Position numbers and translations under genes: made by a program. 64,000 nt of DNA from Lineus longissimus (Eukaryota > Nemertea > Pilidiophora > Heteronemertea > Lineidae), in contig NC_088308.1 of NCBI RefSeq assembly GCF_910592395.1, positions 1,178,001 to 1,242,000 of the forward strand. Reading direction: 5' to 3'. How positions within the stretch are numbered: the first letter of the stretch is position 1; the number at the start of each line of letters is the position of its first letter. The notes below the pieces were generated by a model. The model saw only the letters and a program-made list of their open reading frames with translations. It searched no databases and was not told where the DNA came from. Positions 13,396 through 26,119 of the stretch are shown here, piece by piece.

Positions 13396-16243
13396 ATGGG
13401 ACAGAAGAATGATGCGGTGGCAACAGGTGAGTCGTCGATGTAAAAGCACTGTTTCTCTCAGCGCTACGGTGAAATACTTTTATACTTTCAGAGCGGTCTG
13501 ACGGATCAAGGCTTTATGACCTGCACGCAAATCAAAGTAACCTCTTTGTGAGAACTTTAGAATATTTTCCTCTATGACAGTTGTTCACGGTGACTGAGCA
13601 CGTTGATATAATCCGCGCACTGGGTTCGCACAATCACCTATATACCAGCCACCATGAAGGATTCAAGCAAACGTAGGGACCGGCTTCCAGCATAAACTGC
13701 CACCCTTACTCCGGCCCCACACTCTGGAAGCTGGCTTGCAACCCCTTTCTCCCAGCCACTAGAAGAGACGAGAAGTAATCCGCTTCCCTACACCCAAGCA
13801 ATCAGTCTCCCATCAAGGTTATGGCGCCTAAAGCTACGACGGATATTTCCACTTCCCTTTTTTGAAACCAAGGTGGCCTGAGGGTCCCTCTCCCAGTCGC
13901 TGGCCCAACCAGTCGTAAAACGTCCAAGCAACTGGTACAAGCACTTCCGACGCATCCTGCCTCAAACTAACGGTTACCGTGACATGCGTTTCTCGTTTCA
14001 GGTGTGCCGAAATCCCGCAGCTCCGAGTCCATCCCACCAGATCCACCGACAGCGAGCGCCCTTCTCGGTTCTGTGATGCGCATGAACGTCTTCACGAGAC
14101 GGCGGATAGGGTGGAAGCGTATACTTCTGCCCATGGTCATCTTTGCGGTGATAACGGTGCTAAAAGTCTTACCAGACAAACCAAGGGACACTTTGTCCTT
14201 GCACAAAACGTCCAGGACACACGAACCACTAGCATTCATCAACAGAAACACCCCAATTCTCAAGCGAAGGATTCAACCTTTTTGCGAGGGATTATTCAAA
14301 CAGGATGAAAAGGTGATCGATGACGCCTACGAATATATGCGGTCGTATGAGCGACAAAGTATAACGGATGATGGCTACATTTCCAAGACTAGGGACTGCC
14401 CTAGCTTTATCCAGGAGCGAGGATACATCATGAAGCCCCTCTCGCAAGAGGAGAATGACTTTCCTATTGCATACAGCATGCTTATGTACAAAGACGTTGA
14501 GCAAGCGGAGCGATTGTTGCGCGCAGTTTACATGCCGCAAAACGTCTACTGTCTCCACGTAGACCTCGACTCTCCCAAGTCAGTTCGGGAAGCCATGCAC
14601 GGGATCGCAGGCTGTTTACCCAATGTTTTCATTGCTTCCAAGCTGATTAAAGTCAACTGGGGGACTGTGTCAGTATTAGAGGCAGATTTGAACTGCATGG
14701 AGGACTTATTGAAGTTCAAAAGGTGGAAGTACTTTATTAATCTGACAGGGCAAGAGATGCCTCTGCTGAGTAATCGACAGATTGTTCGTGTGCTGAAGGC
14801 CTTGAATGGTTCCAATGATGTGGATGCAAGCGTAAAGAGGTAAGTTGTGACCGTTAGGGGAAGGGGAGCCTATACCATGTTGAGGGATAGTGATGTCGTG
14901 ATGACATCGTCGTAAAGTGCCGACGTGTCAGGCAAAGAGAAGTCTACCTACGGGAGTGATTGCTGGATTTTAGGGTCTTGTCCGGGGCATGGTAATTCCC
15001 GGAGCATATATATATCTGACCCGTCAGCCTAAATATGGGGAAAGAAAACTGGCTACGCTTCACTGCCACACAGAAGGGCGGTGTTTTATCTCGGCAATAA
15101 CGCAGACCAACCTTTTCCTTTCCAGGCGCAACGTGAGGCGCACGAAATATGAACACATGGCATGGTTCGGTCTCCCCTCGATAACGATGATGACATTCCG
15201 ACTAAAGCCGCCGCCCCCGCGTGATATCGTCCTTGCCAAGGGGTCCGTCCACATCGTAGCCAAGAGAGGCTACGTCCAGTACGTCATTCATGACCCGCTC
15301 TCTAAGGAGTTCAGAGAATGGCTGAGGGACACGTGGATTCCTGATGAAACATTCTTCTCTTCTCTGAACCATAACCCAAAGCTTAATGTCCCTGGGTCAT
15401 ACTTAGGTTTGTATCCTAGTGCCAGAGAAAAGGTACTCTAATAATGGCATAATCCTGATCTTCAGAAAATCACAGAGTTCTGTAAAATATAACCGGGAAA
15501 GCAAATTCTACGTCAATGTTATAGTAGATAGCATTTTGTTAGTAACGTTTTGATGAGTGATCGTGTTATGTTGTTAGAGCCTGACATTCTCCAGTCACAA
15601 CTCGGATCGATATCTTACAGGAACTCGTTAGATGATTATATGTCATCAATCATCATGATGTGAAGTATATATAATCGCCCGCAGGTTTGAAAGATCTCAC
15701 GTTGTGATGGTACACTTTCATTAAAACTAGCTCTTCGTGTATATACGTCTTGATATTCTGATGCATTTCAGTAATTCAGTGATGAGACTAAGAGAAATCT
15801 GGTGGAACGAATGAAACTCGGCAATCCGGTGTAGGCTGTCCAGCCGTGCCCAAACTTTAAGAGTCATTAAATAAGTAACTATACTTCTTCACAGATACCT
15901 TTACCTCAAAATTTCATTACATTTTTCAGGTGAGCCAGAGACAGACCCCATCAAAAAGCCTTATATAGCGAGATTGAAAAACTGGGGCCAATGGCCCTTC
16001 GATTACGGACCTTGCCTTGGGAAGTGGGTCCATGGAATATGCATTCCCGGTATAAGAGACATAGCAAAATTCAAAGACGCTCATGAGCTGATTGTGAACA
16101 AATTCCACCAGGATTTTGACTTTTTGACTTTAGATTGTATAGAGGAGTTACAATTTAACCGGACAATCTCTTCTGCTCAACCGAACTTCCAATTTAATGA
16201 CAGCTATTACAGACAGTTAACATACGTTCGAAATCATCTATGA
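13396..16243 (+). CDS. Core-2 type beta-1,6-N-acetylglucosaminyltransferase (GT14)
   Basis: Four exons: 13396-13426, 14002-14839, 15126-15406 and 15930-16243. All have GT-AG borders and join in frame to give 487 residues, close to the 430-450 usual for GCNT1/3/4. The first coding exon is only 31 bases and supplies the ATG; the main exon has no early ATG at its 5' edge. The protein is a type II Golgi enzyme with a short basic cytoplasmic tail, an uncleaved anchor (KRILLPMVIFAVITVLKVL) and a Branch domain. Conserved features are IAYSMLMYKD, YCLHVD, the NLTGQEMPL region, LRDTWIPDETFF and a C-terminal GPCLGKWVHGICIPG block. The family adds GlcNAc in beta-1,6 linkage to core-1 O-glycans, or to poly-lactosamine (I-branching). 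Which acceptor this one uses cannot be read from sequence. The family call is firm; the GCNT subtype is not. Confidence 0.9.
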
Positions 16244-16447
16244 CCCCAGAATCGGTTTAATATCATTTACATAATCAACCAGAAGAGGGGGACAAGAACC
16301 TTTTGAATACAACTCTCTCCTGGCAGCTTCCAGTGAATAAGCACCCTAAGAGACATTTATCATTTAACACTATCATGTTGGCGGTCATTGACTTCACTTA
16401 AAGTTTTGTCCCGCCAATTCTCAAATACTCCCAACTTCGTCTAAATT

Positions 16448-16453
16448 AATAAA
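16448..16453 (+). promoter_or_regulatory. Polyadenylation signal AATAAA
   Basis: Canonical AATAAA about 205 bases after the stop codon of the GT14 enzyme, on the same strand and at a plausible distance. Confidence 0.55.
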
Positions 16454-17169
16454 CAGTGCATGTGTTATAAAAGTAATTGTGGATACGCCATATGTGTCGT
16501 GGGTCACCTCGTTGGTGAGGTCATTTCTCTATCTTGGGCAATAATATAGAGCATCACTCGATTTACATTTATCGATGTTCTATGATAACTCGTGGTGAAA
16601 ACGTATCATTTTTCCTGAAACCTTCAGAGCTTTTAAAGGAATTGATACCAAACTGGAGGTATTGGTTGTCTCACCGAACACCCCAAGGCCAAATATTGCC
16701 CAAACATAGTGGTCGCACTGACAGCTCCTCCCGATACCGTCGACAGTGAGGAATAAGTTTCTCTTCTGAAACACCTCAAGCATAACATCATGTCAAGCAT
16801 AATCCGCTGAGACGATGCGTTCGAACCATTTTATGCCAATAATCCAAGAGAGAAGGTCGTCCGTCTCACTGATGTCATGTCATACGTTGGCCTTTCGCTT
16901 CGAAACGTCCGCTCTTAGATCGGGGGAAATATGTATTGCACGTGTTTATGGGCATTCTCATATTTATACAGTATGTACCCGATTATATTGTAGCTTAGCA
17001 CCATGCAGTCTGCTGGTGACGGTGACTTTACATTTTGTGTCGTCGGTCTCTTTAGGACTGATTAGAGAGTTCTAAAATAACGCTCAAAATACATGTAAGG
17101 AGAAAATTCCTCCAGTCTCGCTCTTGGCGGGCTCGATGCAAGGAGCCATTATGACATAGCTCAGTAATT

Positions 17170-17860
17170 ATTACATATCATTCGAAAGCTCCTTTTATAC
17201 AATGATTGGAAGGTGTTTGTCATATAATGGTTTGGTAACTCTTTCTTACGTAATGAAGTGGTATAGATATTTGTAATTCAATGATTTGGTAGCTCTTTGT
17301 TACGTAATGATTTGCAAGTCCTTTGTTATGTAATGGTTTGGTAGATCTTTTATCAAAAAAGCTTTTCAATCGTTCAGTGATTTTAGTGTTTGTACAGTAA
17401 GTTGTAAACTTCGCCCTGTATGATTTGAAAACTCCTCGTTTTGAAACCTTTTCGTTTATTAATGATTTGAAACTTCGTTCAGTAATGAAGTGATAGTCTT
17501 CGATCAGTGTAAATGAAACCTCATCGTTATTATGACTTTAATATAAACACTTGTATCAGTAATGTTTTGACGGCCGACCGGCTGATAATGACATGATAGT
17601 TCTCGTTCTGTACCGGTACCGCTTTAAAAGCTTTTCGTAGGCTGTCGTTATTTGATAACCCCTCGTTGTCTAATGATTCGATCATGTGTCTTTTTTATGT
17701 AATGAAGTTGATTTGGCTAAGGCCCAATTTCTGGGCCACAACGCCTAAATGATAATGATGATGATCGCTCTCTCTTCATGGAATAATTTAATAGTTCTTC
17801 GTATGTAATGATCAGTGAGAAAACTCGCTGTGCCATGATCCTTCAATTGCTAGTTTTTGC
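17170..17860. repeat. Degenerate 26-27 bp tandem repeat
   Basis: The phrase TAATGATTTGGTAGCTCTTT recurs with changes at about 17226, 17253, 17280, 17307 and 17333, a period of 26-27 bases. More diverged copies (TAATGATTTGAAA, TAATGAAGTGATAG, TAATGACATGATAG) continue to about 17860. The repeats differ at many positions, so the array is old. Confidence 0.65.
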
Positions 17861-18014
17861 TGTCGCAATGATGTGTCGTATTTGATTAAAATTCATTTTT
17901 CTTATACACAAACTTTAGTTTCTGTTCTTTATACATTGTCGTGTATTTCGAACAAGATCTTGCAAGAGACCTGCCTCGCCCTTACGAAAAAATATCAGGG
18001 ATTCATTATGGTGA

Positions 18015-18115
18015 AATCTGAATTCACCATGGTAATATTTCACCGTCCCAATTCACCATAGCGAAGTGCTGGCAGTTCACCATGGTGAACTGTGGATTTG
18101 CCATGGTGAAAGTGA
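18015..18115. repeat. Cluster of CACCATGGTG palindromes
   Basis: Several copies of the self-complementary motif TTCACCATGGTGAA, including a perfect 16-bp palindrome at 18075-18090. The 18-base phrase ATCTGAATTCACCATGGT also occurs at 60092-60110, so this is a dispersed element. Confidence 0.6.
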
Positions 18116-19430
18116 GAATTTTTTTTCAAGAGGGCCGCCTGACTCGTTCTTGGAAACTTGGCCTGCATCATATAGGGCCTTTACACGAGGATTGACGGTC
18201 GCCTGGTTCAGATCACCAGTGCCAGACGGGCGGTGTCAAGCTATCACCGACTTTTCCATCTACCACAACCTATTAAATACAACCGTCCGTGGATCGGGAA
18301 TAAGTAGCATCGGGACTCAGTATGTTCTCCACAGGGTTTTCTCAAGGTAGGGTGGTACCCTTGAAAAGGATTTATAATCAAAATGTTTCGTCAGTGTGTG
18401 AAACACAAGGTAGGTTGGCCAGCACTTCATAGAAACCCTTTACAAAGTTCTCGAGCAAGGTATGCAGGATGGCTCTTCCAAGCTGCCAATGCAGGGAGGG
18501 CTGCCCTGACAAATGGCCTTGCGCAGAACCCCGGACACAATATAGGAAGAAGTTGGAAACTTCACCTACGGTGTCGCCACCAGGTCGAATATGAAGGTCT
18601 CGTTAGGGAGTTTTTCCCAAATGTACGCGATGATGACGTGCCCCATTAACAGGACGTAACATCTATTTTAAAATGCGTTTCCAAAGTGATTGCACGAGGA
18701 CAACCCATTTGTGTCGTATGTCCCTTGAAACGCCCGATTCCCCTGATTCTGCAGGATGTTAAATCGGGCATTTTATTTCTTTTAGTAAATCATAAGCGTC
18801 GCATTTGCTCCTAGCTCTGTTCACCATCCCACATGGCAATATTGCCTATTGGGCCGGACAATCACGAAAATCTGAATAATTCTTACAGTGACCATTCCCC
18901 CATGAAGACAGTTGCTTACGCTACACAAAAATAAAAAAAATCGAGGGTCAACCATTGAACTTTTGAGATATGTTGAATTTTGCACAAATCAGCGAAAAAC
19001 GCACCAACTGGCACTGGACGGCATTTCAACACGGGGCCGACGCACATCCCAAGTTCAGTGTACACATACGTCGGCAACAAGAGTAAATGCGTAGTTTCTT
19101 GTTAGCCGCATATTGAGTAGCGCTCTAGGTTTCAGAAACTCAGAAAAAACATGTTTTTGCAAAAACAACTGCTGAATTAACTCTGACATACTGTGAGGAC
19201 CGAGAAATCAATGATTTTAGGAACTACGGTTAGCGGTTGGCCGCGCATGAATACAAAAAAACTCCCTAATGAGACCGAAGACGCCGATCGCGGTAGTAGC
19301 GGATTTTTGTGAGCGACGACCACAACAAAAAGTGTAAACATGGCGATTCGACCTGTTGTCAAAAAATCTTTCTAAATCTGTCAATATGTTGTCTTACTGG
19401 TTGTATTTTCTTTGTTGATAGTGATTGATA

Positions 19431-22400
19431 ATGTCAGTGTCAGATCCACTCCTCAAGAAACTAAAAGGTAACAATCAATAACTTGATGATGTGCTCTGTA
19501 TGCAGTGGCACTGGCAGTGCCTTAAGTTTCACTTCATTCTCATCATGATGATCATCGATCATGTTCTTGACTTGATGACATGACATCATGTGCACATGCA
19601 TGTCCAATCCATCTAGGTAATGTCTTGATATTTTGGTCTGTTTGTTTCAGGTTATGTTGCTGAATTCCGCAGCAGCTCTAACCCTATTCGAGACTACCAT
19701 CCTCATCTTCTGCCATTCTGCGAGACTATTGAAGAGATTCTGCGCAAAGGAATCAAACGTATGTTAATGTTACGACGTCGGGAGTAAGACATCAGTTAAC
19801 CAGATCAGCACCAATCTGCTGAAAAAGAAGTACTGTGTCTTCATAAAGACTACATGTATATAGCACCTTGGCAGAAATCACAGTCATACGCTTTTGACTG
19901 CTGGAAAACAAGTGGATGATGAACAACAAGAATAAGAGGCTGACTTGGTTGAAAGACGAGACGAGTTGAACCAATACTAAACTATCCTCTATTCAGTTTT
20001 CTATATTTTACCTTCTGGTTACTCTTTATTTCTCTAGATGTCCCCTCCTTCTTTGGAATTCAAAAGCGAGATTACTGGGCATGGCTTTCCACATTAGAGG
20101 AAAGTGATATTGGAGCAAGGTAGGCAATATGTTCCTCGTTTAGGGCAATTGATATCATTTGAACCCTTGTTTCAATGTGATTCCTCAGGGAATTGTTGCA
20201 TGTGTTATCAGTCTTGACAGAAGAAACATTTACACATTGACTGATGAAATCATAACACTTGGACTGATGAGAAGTTACATGACTGATGAACAGTCTACTC
20301 CATGACTGATGAACAGTCTACACCATGACTGATGATGCAGTCTACTCCATGACTGATGAACAGTCTACACCATGACTGATGAACAGTCTACACCATGACT
20401 GATGAACAGTCTACACCATGACTGATGAACAGTGTACACCATGACTGATGAACAGTCTACACCATGACTGATGAACAGTCTACACCATGACTGATGAACA
20501 GTCTACACCATGACTGATGAACAGTCTACACCATGACTGATGAACAGTCTACACCATGACTGATCATGCTGATGAAAAGTTTACACATTGCTTGGCTGAA
20601 GAATGCAACAAATGAAGCAAATATTACCTGCCTTTTGTTGAAAAGGTTATATATGAAGATTTCTCAAAATACCTAATCTCGACTTCTGACTTCTTAGTCA
20701 TGCACTTCCACCAATACCCTTTCAACTGAATTCAATTCTGCAACATCTCTTTTAAGATATAACCCAACATTCCACATCATCGTCAGTGCAATCAAGTCAT
20801 CACCAAAGGTATTTATTGTTATAATACATTACAGTAATAATGCCAGTTTTACTGTTGCAAAGTACATATTCAAATGATCCAAATTCTGCTTGTTGTCAAA
20901 ACTCAGATGTAAGAAGAAAACAGGCATTTTTAAGATGAATGTACCATACACTTAATTTTCCCTGCAACAGTTACCAAAAGTGGCCAGTCTTTTGAAATGA
21001 CAAGTCTACTCTGAAACATCATTCTGTTTTATGGCTACTGGCAGTGGTTTTGTGAACTGAAAATGAATGATGCATTGCAATGTCCAAGTTACGTTGTGAT
21101 TTGATCAATCTCTTTTATATTTTAGCTTAAAACTACCCAAGGAAGGGGGCGTGCTTTCTTGAGAGCAGCACTTCAAAAGAAAGCCTTAAAACATCCAATA
21201 CAATGCTTAGTTCGCTCTACAGCTTTTGTTGAGGTAAAACAGGACTCACCTGACTCAAAATTTGATTGATTGTTCTGTGATATGCTTTGATATTGAATGG
21301 GAAAGAACTGTGGTTTTAGCTTGTTGTAGGATTGTAGAAATTGGATCTTGTCTCTTTCATTCATTGTTGATTGGAGACGCATTTGATAACCAAATGGTGA
21401 AGCAATATGTCACTTTGGATGCCGATCATGGTGGTGCCACAGGCTGACATGTTTATGCATCGAAGCTGTTGTTATAATGGTAAAGGCCTGGAGATATGTT
21501 TTCAAATCTGTTCCGTTTGTTTCATGACTCACCCAGAAGAGAAAACTTTGTAGTCACATGCAGATTGCTTTGGGATGAAGCCAACTTTTGATGTACAGCA
21601 GCATGCTAATTGAATTAACTTCTTTTTCAGCCGTGGTATGACCCCTTGTTTTCTATCATTGGAAATGAAATCCTATCAGGTATGATGACTGAATGCCAAT
21701 TACAAGTCCGCCTCAAACACCCATTCCCCCTCCAAAAAAAACCACAAAATTTTTTTGTTTCATTACTCGTACAAAATCGATAACTTGATACAATCATGTC
21801 GCATATTAAGAAGTCTGTAACGTCATTACCATTGTTACTACTGTCACTTTAACTTGACTGTGATTACAAATGTATGGTTAATTGGTTTGAAGAGTAGTTT
21901 TGGAAGAAATTGGAAACTAAAGTTGTTTTCCTCTGTTTTGCAGAGATCTTTCTCTCCTTACTCCATGAAATAGGAGAAATTACCTTCAAGCTGAATCTCA
22001 AAGTAAGTGAGAGTATTGTATCGCCAGAGGTATGGTGAACGTTCTTAGAGAGTCTTAGTTTTGGCTGTGTTAAGAGAGAAATACCTTTGATCTGTAGATT
22101 CTGTGAAGGACTGGCACATTCTGATAGGGACAATAGAATAAAAAAGTTCCCTTTCTCAACTTGGAAAACTACTAGAAATTGCCCTGCAAATTACTGTTTC
22201 ATTTATCTGTTTCAGAACTGTACATTTTTGGATGAAACTTGGGTTATACCAGTAAGTATCATGTCATGGTTGTGATAATTCAACTTCTGATTGATGTATA
22301 CTAGTAGGCGGACATTGGCAGCACAAATCATTTTGACCTTCAAGGTTAAAACCTTGCTACAGACTTAGCCCCAGCCCCCTTATGTCCGAGGTAATGCTGT

Positions 22401-25400
22401 GGTGGAGGGCCTACCCAAGCATGATGACCAGTATGCAAAGGTAGGAGGATAGACTTGGCTGATTGCTTCTTCCTAACAGAGTTCCAGATTGAAGTGGATA
22501 TTCCACTCAACTTCTGTTCCATTTTGATCTTGCAGATATACAGGTCCTATGAATTTGTACCATGCAAGGATCTAGGAATATTAGTACAGTGAGTACATTT
22601 ATTCATCAAAGTTTGTTCTGTACTCGTAAAGTACCATTTTCATATATTTCCTCATCAAAAGGTTTCTAACAGTACAATAGCGGTTTTGCCATCAGTACTG
22701 ATAATCTAACAGCTGTGAATTGTGCCGGTGGGCAGTTCAATATTTTCATTGAATTGGCCTGATGCATTGTACCCAAATAACCGGTTGTTGTTTGAAATGT
22801 TCAAGATATGGGTTGTTTTTCTTACAGATATATCTCGGACAGAGTTGTTGTGGAGAGAGTTGACAGTGGAAGTGTGGCAGAGGAGGATGTAAGCTTGTTA
22901 ATTTGAGATTGGCAATTTAGAAAAAAAAATCGAGGGCAAGCGAGCAAACTTTGCTCATAACTGGCTCTGACAGTATTTGTGCAAGTTGTACTCAGGCAAT
23001 TATTATTCTATGTAACCATTCAAGATTCAATTTCAATCATTGACATGTCTGTTTGCATCATAATGCTGTTTAAAACAAAAAACTTATTCACTCTTTGTCA
23101 GTGCGAGTAAAGTTTAGCTTCACTTGAAAATTATGACTACCGGTACATGTATTTATGTTCTGTAAACAAGAATGAAATTACTGTAGCAGCGGAAGTAAAT
23201 AACTGGTATTGATTTTCTGTTGTGTGGACTAAGTGAGGGCTGTTACATCTGGAGCCTATAGGTGTACATGTACTGCAGTGTATGAATGCACCATTAGGCC
23301 TGCAGACAGGTGTGAAGGTAATTGGTACCAGCTTGTCTGCTTGATACAGTTGAATAAAACAGATTGTCTCGATTATATTTCTTTCTCATACTGGTATAGA
23401 AGACTTTTAAGTGTGGTGATATAGCAATAGCTCAGATAGAGACATTATACGGCCCTTATGAATACTCACCCCTTAAAGGGAGAATATAGGCACACATTAT
23501 TGTATAATAAGTGTTTTGTATCTTCATTAAAGGTACATGTTCATGTCTTTGCAAATTATGAATCTGACTTCAGATGGCCTTGGACACAGGCAAAGAGCCT
23601 GAAGAGGAGTGATACCTCACATGTCACATATCTTTGTTTTCATCATTCAAGATACATAAATGCTATATCGGTATCCCCCCTACTTTCATGGCTACAGCCA
23701 TTCTCCATTTTAACAATGCACTTCCAATACAAAACACAAAGTTATAAAGCCTTGCCCCATTGTTTCAGGGAAAGATTCAACCTGGTGATATACTCGATGA
23801 GCTCTATGGAGAACCGTTACGGAATGTCAAGAAAGGCAAGGTAAGGTGCATTTTATTGCTTGAATTTGCACAGCAAGGCCCAACAGTATACATGTACTTG
23901 TAGTTTCAATGCCAAAATGTATGTCTCAGTAGGCAGTACTTTGAGTATACGGTTAAAGACTCATGAGTGACAACAATAACACATCTGCATCAATACAAGA
24001 ACACCTGCATCAATACATGTACTTTGTGACATATTGTTTTGTACCTTGTAGATGCCAGGCTTACTGAAGCAGAATCAAGGCTTCCCAGTCTACCTGTCAG
24101 TCGTTAAGGTGAGTAAGATTTCACCTGTTTTCAAGGGGGACAAGACCCAGGAGCTAGGTCTTTCAGTTGCTGGTCTCCACTGGATCTGGTTAAAGGTATT
24201 CCTCCAAGTAACTTGAATAGTGCTGGTATATCTTGAGACACTGGTGACATGGGCAACTTTGTGCTACAAATCTGGCACACTCCGGCTCCTGCCTACATGT
24301 ATAGTCTCCTAATCAGACTGACCGAGTGTTAATCTATATATTTGATTTATCTCTCCACCTCCAGTGCCATATGCCTGATGGATCCATCTTCCCTCCCGTG
24401 GTCAAGCTGCTGAGACAGGTTGGCAAGACTGTCGACACGTTACAGAAGGTCTTGGAGGAACAGGCAGAGTATGAATCCCGTGCCGAAGACACTGATCGGA
24501 TCCCCCCACATGCCCAGTTACCTGAAGACGACATGGACGAGGTACCTGTGTCTAATCCAGATGATACGTAAGTGAAAGGATGTTATCTCCACCTTCTGGT
24601 TGTGACTCCTCACGAGCCCAGTTGGAATAAATAGAGATAGAAATAGAAAACCATGGAGTCTCTCCATGTACAACTCAAACATGAAAAAGATGATTCGTAT
24701 GTGGGAACATCCCAACTGGTTTTTGGTTCCCCTCGATGGCCTGTTATTGAAGTTCTAGAGAGGTCCCATCCTCTGCACTGTTGATACCAGTACCTACAAT
24801 TTCTGATATGTCTGTTGAGTGGTTACTTATTGTGATGTCTTTCAATTTCAGCGCCTGTTACTCCTGTCACTTTGTGGGGACATTACGACTTGGACCGGTG
24901 AGTATCTGATCACAGCACAGTTATATGATATATTATACAACACTAGGCTAACAGGTATTGAAATCTTGTAAGTAGATATTTGATTAACATTTTGAAAACT
25001 TGTCTGTTTTCAGTACGGTGGAGTAGAGCAGATTGAAACAGCAATAGCAACAATTCGACAAAATCATTTAGATTCAAGTGCCTACCAGGTAATTATCCTC
25101 CTTGACACAATTCCTCATTTGATCTCATCAAGCAATGCCATCTGTAGAATCAGCTGCAAAAACACATGTTACAAATGAAGTGTTTTTATAATGCTATAAT
25201 AAAGTTCTACACAAGGGTGCAAGTCTGAAGCTAATTTACTCAATCCATCTTGATTTTGTACACCAAAATACTAAATTTCTCGTGGCTTTCGAAGAACATT
25301 CAAAACATATGTCGCCTTTTTTTCTCAAAACGCCGAAATGGATTTGTGGTGTTCTGAATCAAAACTACATGTATTCAAATGTAGATAGAGAGTTCGTGTT

Positions 25401-26119
25401 GGGTCGATAGAACCAAACAGCCATTGCATACAGAAGATACATTTGTCAGGAGATCCACCTTGGCCTTTTTCTTGTTGTGTTTCCAGCGAGTCCAAGTTGA
25501 CCTTGGTGAAACTGGTGTCTTAGTCACAGACTCTAAGACCAAAGAAGAAATTTACAACCATTCGTACACAGAGATCTCTGCCTGTGGACGAAGAGTGGAT
25601 GCCGTCGAATATTTTGCATATGTGGCGGGGTGAGTATTCAGTCCCAGAATTTGACAAGTTCTGAGTATCTGTTGACATTGAGAGCACTGCGAAATACCAG
25701 TATTTCAAAGTCGGCCATTTGAATGTTAAAGTTTTTTTCACACTTTTCAGGGAGACCACATGCACGCTGGCCAAGGATTTTGTGTGCTTTGTTTTTAAAG
25801 GACGGAATGATGAAGATGCCAAGACAATATTGTGTAGTATTGGTGAGCTTTATTTTAGACTTTGACTATATCATTTCTGTTTTACATGTAGGCCTCCACA
25901 TCACCATCGGGCCTTCCATCACATTTTGTGATTTTGCCTTTTTTGATGTGTCAAACACATGTAAACAGTGTTTTGCTTAGAGTACCGGTAGCTGGGTAAC
26001 AAAATCCATATGTAGCATGTAGCTTGTTCATCCTTCTGTTAAGTGACATGCAAGAGCTAATAATTGGGAAATTCTGTTTTTCAGCGCAAGGTTTTGAAAG
26101 GACCCACTGGTTCGTCTGA
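19431..26119 (+). CDS. RUN - PDZ-like - PTB domain adaptor protein
   Basis: Eighteen exons join in one frame to give 455 residues: 19431-19467, 19651-19758, 20038-20119, 20757-20808, 21126-21233, 21631-21679, 21944-22002, 22216-22251, 22536-22588, 22828-22888, 23769-23840, 24052-24108, 24365-24567, 24852-24897, 25014-25088, 25487-25629, 25751-25842 and 26085-26119. Every junction has GT-AG and a matching phase. Residues 10-165 have RUN features (LPFCETIEEILRKGIK, the GRGRAFLRAALQKKAL block, PWYDPLFSIIGNEIL). Residues 175-246 look like a PDZ domain (RVDSGSVAEEDGKIQPGDIL). An acidic linker follows. Residues 318-455 form a PTB/PID domain, opening with FVGTLRLGPYGGVEQIETA and ending FERTHWFV. RUN domains usually bind small GTPases or motors, and PTB domains bind NPxY-like tails, so a cytoplasmic trafficking adaptor is likely. 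I cannot name an orthologue. The exon chain is very secure; the PDZ call is the weakest domain call. Confidence 0.9.
20278..20566. repeat. 23-bp minisatellite in intron 3 of the RUN-PTB gene
   Basis: About twelve copies of a 23-base unit (CATGACTGATGAACAGTCTACAC) with a few substitutions: CTCC for CACC, GATGATGCAG for GATGAACAG, GTGTAC for GTCTAC. The near identity suggests recent expansion. Less regular ACTGATGA phrases precede it from about 20240. Confidence 0.9.

Larger units (their letters stand above)
16454..19430. other. Intergenic stretch, partly decayed tandem repeat
   Basis: No gene supported. It holds the 17170-17860 degenerate tandem repeat and a cluster of TTCACCATGGTGAA-type palindromes around 18010-18115. 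Open frames at 18066-18350 and 18383-18649 show no domain or splice signals. Confidence 0.5.

Noticed and set aside
13979-14308. Alternative frame over the start of the GT14 main exon
   Set aside because: A shadow frame; the Branch-domain frame is supported by family motifs and three splice joins.
23458-23844. 128-codon frame overlapping exon 11 of the RUN-PTB gene
   Set aside because: It is intron sequence read into the exon in the same frame; the acceptor at 23768 and the neighbouring exon phases explain the coding part.
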